From assembly GCA_017559615.1 (NCBI GenBank), contig JAFYRB010000035.1:1-50552 (forward strand): 50,552 nucleotides of DNA, in the 5' to 3' direction. Of the stretch, positions 49,450 to 50,552 are shown in pieces. The DNA is from Alistipes sp. GTDB taxonomy: Bacteria; Bacteroidota; Bacteroidia; Bacteroidales; Rikenellaceae. Every line of letters starts with the position of its first letter. The stretch's first letter is position 1. The notes under the pieces were generated by a model. That model was not told the DNA's origin. It made no database searches and saw only the letters and a program-made list of their open reading frames with translations. The translations under genes were made by a program, and so were the position numbers.

Positions 49450-50552
49450 ATGAAATTCTTTGATAGTAGGCTTATAGCTATTGTCCACCAGCGACTTTTG
49501 GAGTGGGGTGCGAGCGAGGCTTTTGCCTCGGTGGTAGATGGTATCATCGCCCTGTTATATATGCTGCTTATCATCGTTGTGATAAACGTCACACTGCGAT
49601 GGGGTGTTATGCGTGTAGTGCAGTGGCTGGTGAGCAAAACCCGAGTGTGGTGGGATGATATACTCTTCGATAGTAAGGTTATGCGCCGCCTATGTAGCAT
49701 CGTGACTCCTATCGTTATCAGCTTTATGATGCCACTTATAATCTCGGCATTCGATATTAAAAATGCAGATATTGTAGCGGTGTTGTATAAGTGTGTGGAT
49801 ATCTATGTCATCATCGCCGTCTTGCTCTTCATAAATACGCTTCTTAAGACGTTGTTTAACATCTTTGTTAGCCGCCCCGCGTGGGAGGGTAAACCTATCA
49901 AGGGACTTCTTGAGACGTTGCAAGTGGTGTTGGTTATCGTTGGCGGTATCCTAATTATCGCGGTTATTATCGATAAGTCCCCTGCGGGACTCCTCGCCGG
50001 ACTTGGTGCTTCGGCAGCCGTGATATCGTTTATCTTCAAGGATAGCCTGATGGGCCTTGTTGCGGGCGTTCAGCTCTCGGCAAATAATATGTTGAAGGTG
50101 GGCGATTGGATTGAGATGCCAAGCCGTGGTATTGATGGTGTTGTTGAGGAGGTTACGCTCACGACAATCAAGATTCGTAGCTGGGATAATACCCATCAGA
50201 CAATCCCTCCATATCTGCTCGTTAGCGAGCCTTTCTCGAATTGGCAGGCTATGCGCGACTCGGGAGGTCGCCGTATTAAGCGAAATATAAATATCGATAT
50301 CACGAGCGTTAGCTTTGCTGATGAGGCACTCCTTGAGCGACTACGTACTAACGAGGCTACCGCATCACTTATGGCGTCGATTCCTACTACGCTGCCCGAG
50401 GGTGGTACGCCTACGAACCTCGAACTCTATATGCGAGTTGTGAATCGCTATCTCGATAGCCACCCACGTATCAACCATACGATGTTGGCTATGGTGCGCC
50501 AGTTGCAGCCTACGGAGTGGGGTGTGCCTGTGGAGTTGTACTTCTTCTCGGC
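49450..50552 (+). CDS. MscS-family mechanosensitive channel, 3' end cut by window edge
   Basis: This small-conductance channel relieves turgor on osmotic downshift. The visible 367 residues include several N-terminal membrane helices (about 30-60, 80-100, 115-135, 155-180) and the pore-lining and beta-domain signature AGLLAGLGASAAVISFIFKDSLMGLVAGVQLSANNMLKVGDWIEMP, then EEVTLTTIKIRSWDN. The long layout and acidic C-terminal domain suggest the YbdG/MscM type. The start at 49450 (MKFFDSR) is 33 bases behind the preceding gene; the stop lies beyond the window. Confidence 0.9.
   Translation, partial: MKFFDSRLIAIVHQRLLEWGASEAFASVVDGIIALLYMLLIIVVINVTLRWGVMRVVQWLVSKTRVWWDDILFDSKVMRRLCSIVTPIVISFMMPLIISAFDIKNADIVAVLYKCVDIYVIIAVLLFINTLLKTLFNIFVSRPAWEGKPIKGLLETLQVVLVIVGGILIIAVIIDKSPAGLLAGLGASAAVISFIFKDSLMGLVAGVQLSANNMLKVGDWIEMPSRGIDGVVEEVTLTTIKIRSWDNTHQTIPPYLLVSEPFSNWQAMRDSGGRRIKRNINIDITSVSFADEALLERLRTNEATASLMASIPTTLPEGGTPTNLELYMRVVNRYLDSHPRINHTMLAMVRQLQPTEWGVPVELYFFS

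Overview
The window is a gene-dense stretch of chromosome from a Bacteroidota bacterium, most likely order Bacteroidales and possibly Alistipes/Rikenellaceae (family-level placement is inference). Pointers are Bacteroidetes-type promoters (TTG or TTTG, about 19-20 bases, then TAnnTTTG), lineage proteins such as DUF4271, DUF3467, paired OmpH/Skp proteins behind BamA, a NagB/PIG-L fusion, acidic lipoprotein signals, and moderate GC with strong use of GAG. No rRNA, tRNA, CRISPR array, phage or transposase gene was seen.

Layout. 1-8 kb: rlmN (cut by the left edge), tonB-hflX-upp on the plus strand, then rplY-pth and dxs-dapD on the minus strand. 8-10.6 kb: pyrH, a TlpA thioredoxin, frr, and a convergent DUF3467 gene. 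10.8-18.9 kb: a long plus-strand cluster with tiny gaps or overlaps (LysE-type exporter, cmk, ispH, small membrane protein, S41 protease, orphan histidine kinase, DUF4271, hemD, rnpA, yidD). 19.2-22.6 kb: a hemerythrin/ScdA-like protein coupled to a LuxR regulator with a degenerate receiver, then cutC and a transglutaminase-like protein. 22.7-26.7 kb: porin plus Gate-domain membrane protein, dut and free-methionine-sulfoxide reductase. 26.7-31 kb: SIMPL protein, NagB-like/PIG-L fusion, secreted small protein, canonical nagB. 31-34.3 kb (minus): pdxJ, CCA/poly(A) polymerase-like gene, metallophosphoesterase. 34.4-40.1 kb: nadK, tandem repeat elements, uppS-bamA-ompH-ompH. 40.2-45.5 kb: a pullulanase lipoprotein and an AT-richer two-gene McrBC-like restriction system that looks acquired. 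45.5-50.6 kb: lysC and a Sel1-repeat protein (minus), then galE, a probable outer-membrane protein and an MscS channel cut by the right edge.

The genes jointly serve isoprenoid synthesis (dxs, ispH, uppS), envelope assembly (uppS, bamA, ompH pair, yidD), nucleotide and cofactor supply (upp, pyrH, cmk, dut, nadK, pdxJ, hemD), RNA and ribosome functions (rlmN, pth, rplY, frr, hflX, rnpA, cca) and amino-sugar catabolism.

The most unusual observation is a roughly 125-130 bp intergenic repeat with terminal inverted repeats and an inner hairpin. It lies immediately behind frr, dut and nadK (two tandem copies there), its left end contains the stop codon of each host gene, and the divergent frr copy shows paired changes that keep the stems. 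Other items of interest are the McrBC-like pair with an unrecognised N-terminal region and a large insert between Walker A and B, the hemerythrin/pseudo-receiver LuxR pair, and the NagB-like fusion that has lost two catalytic residues.
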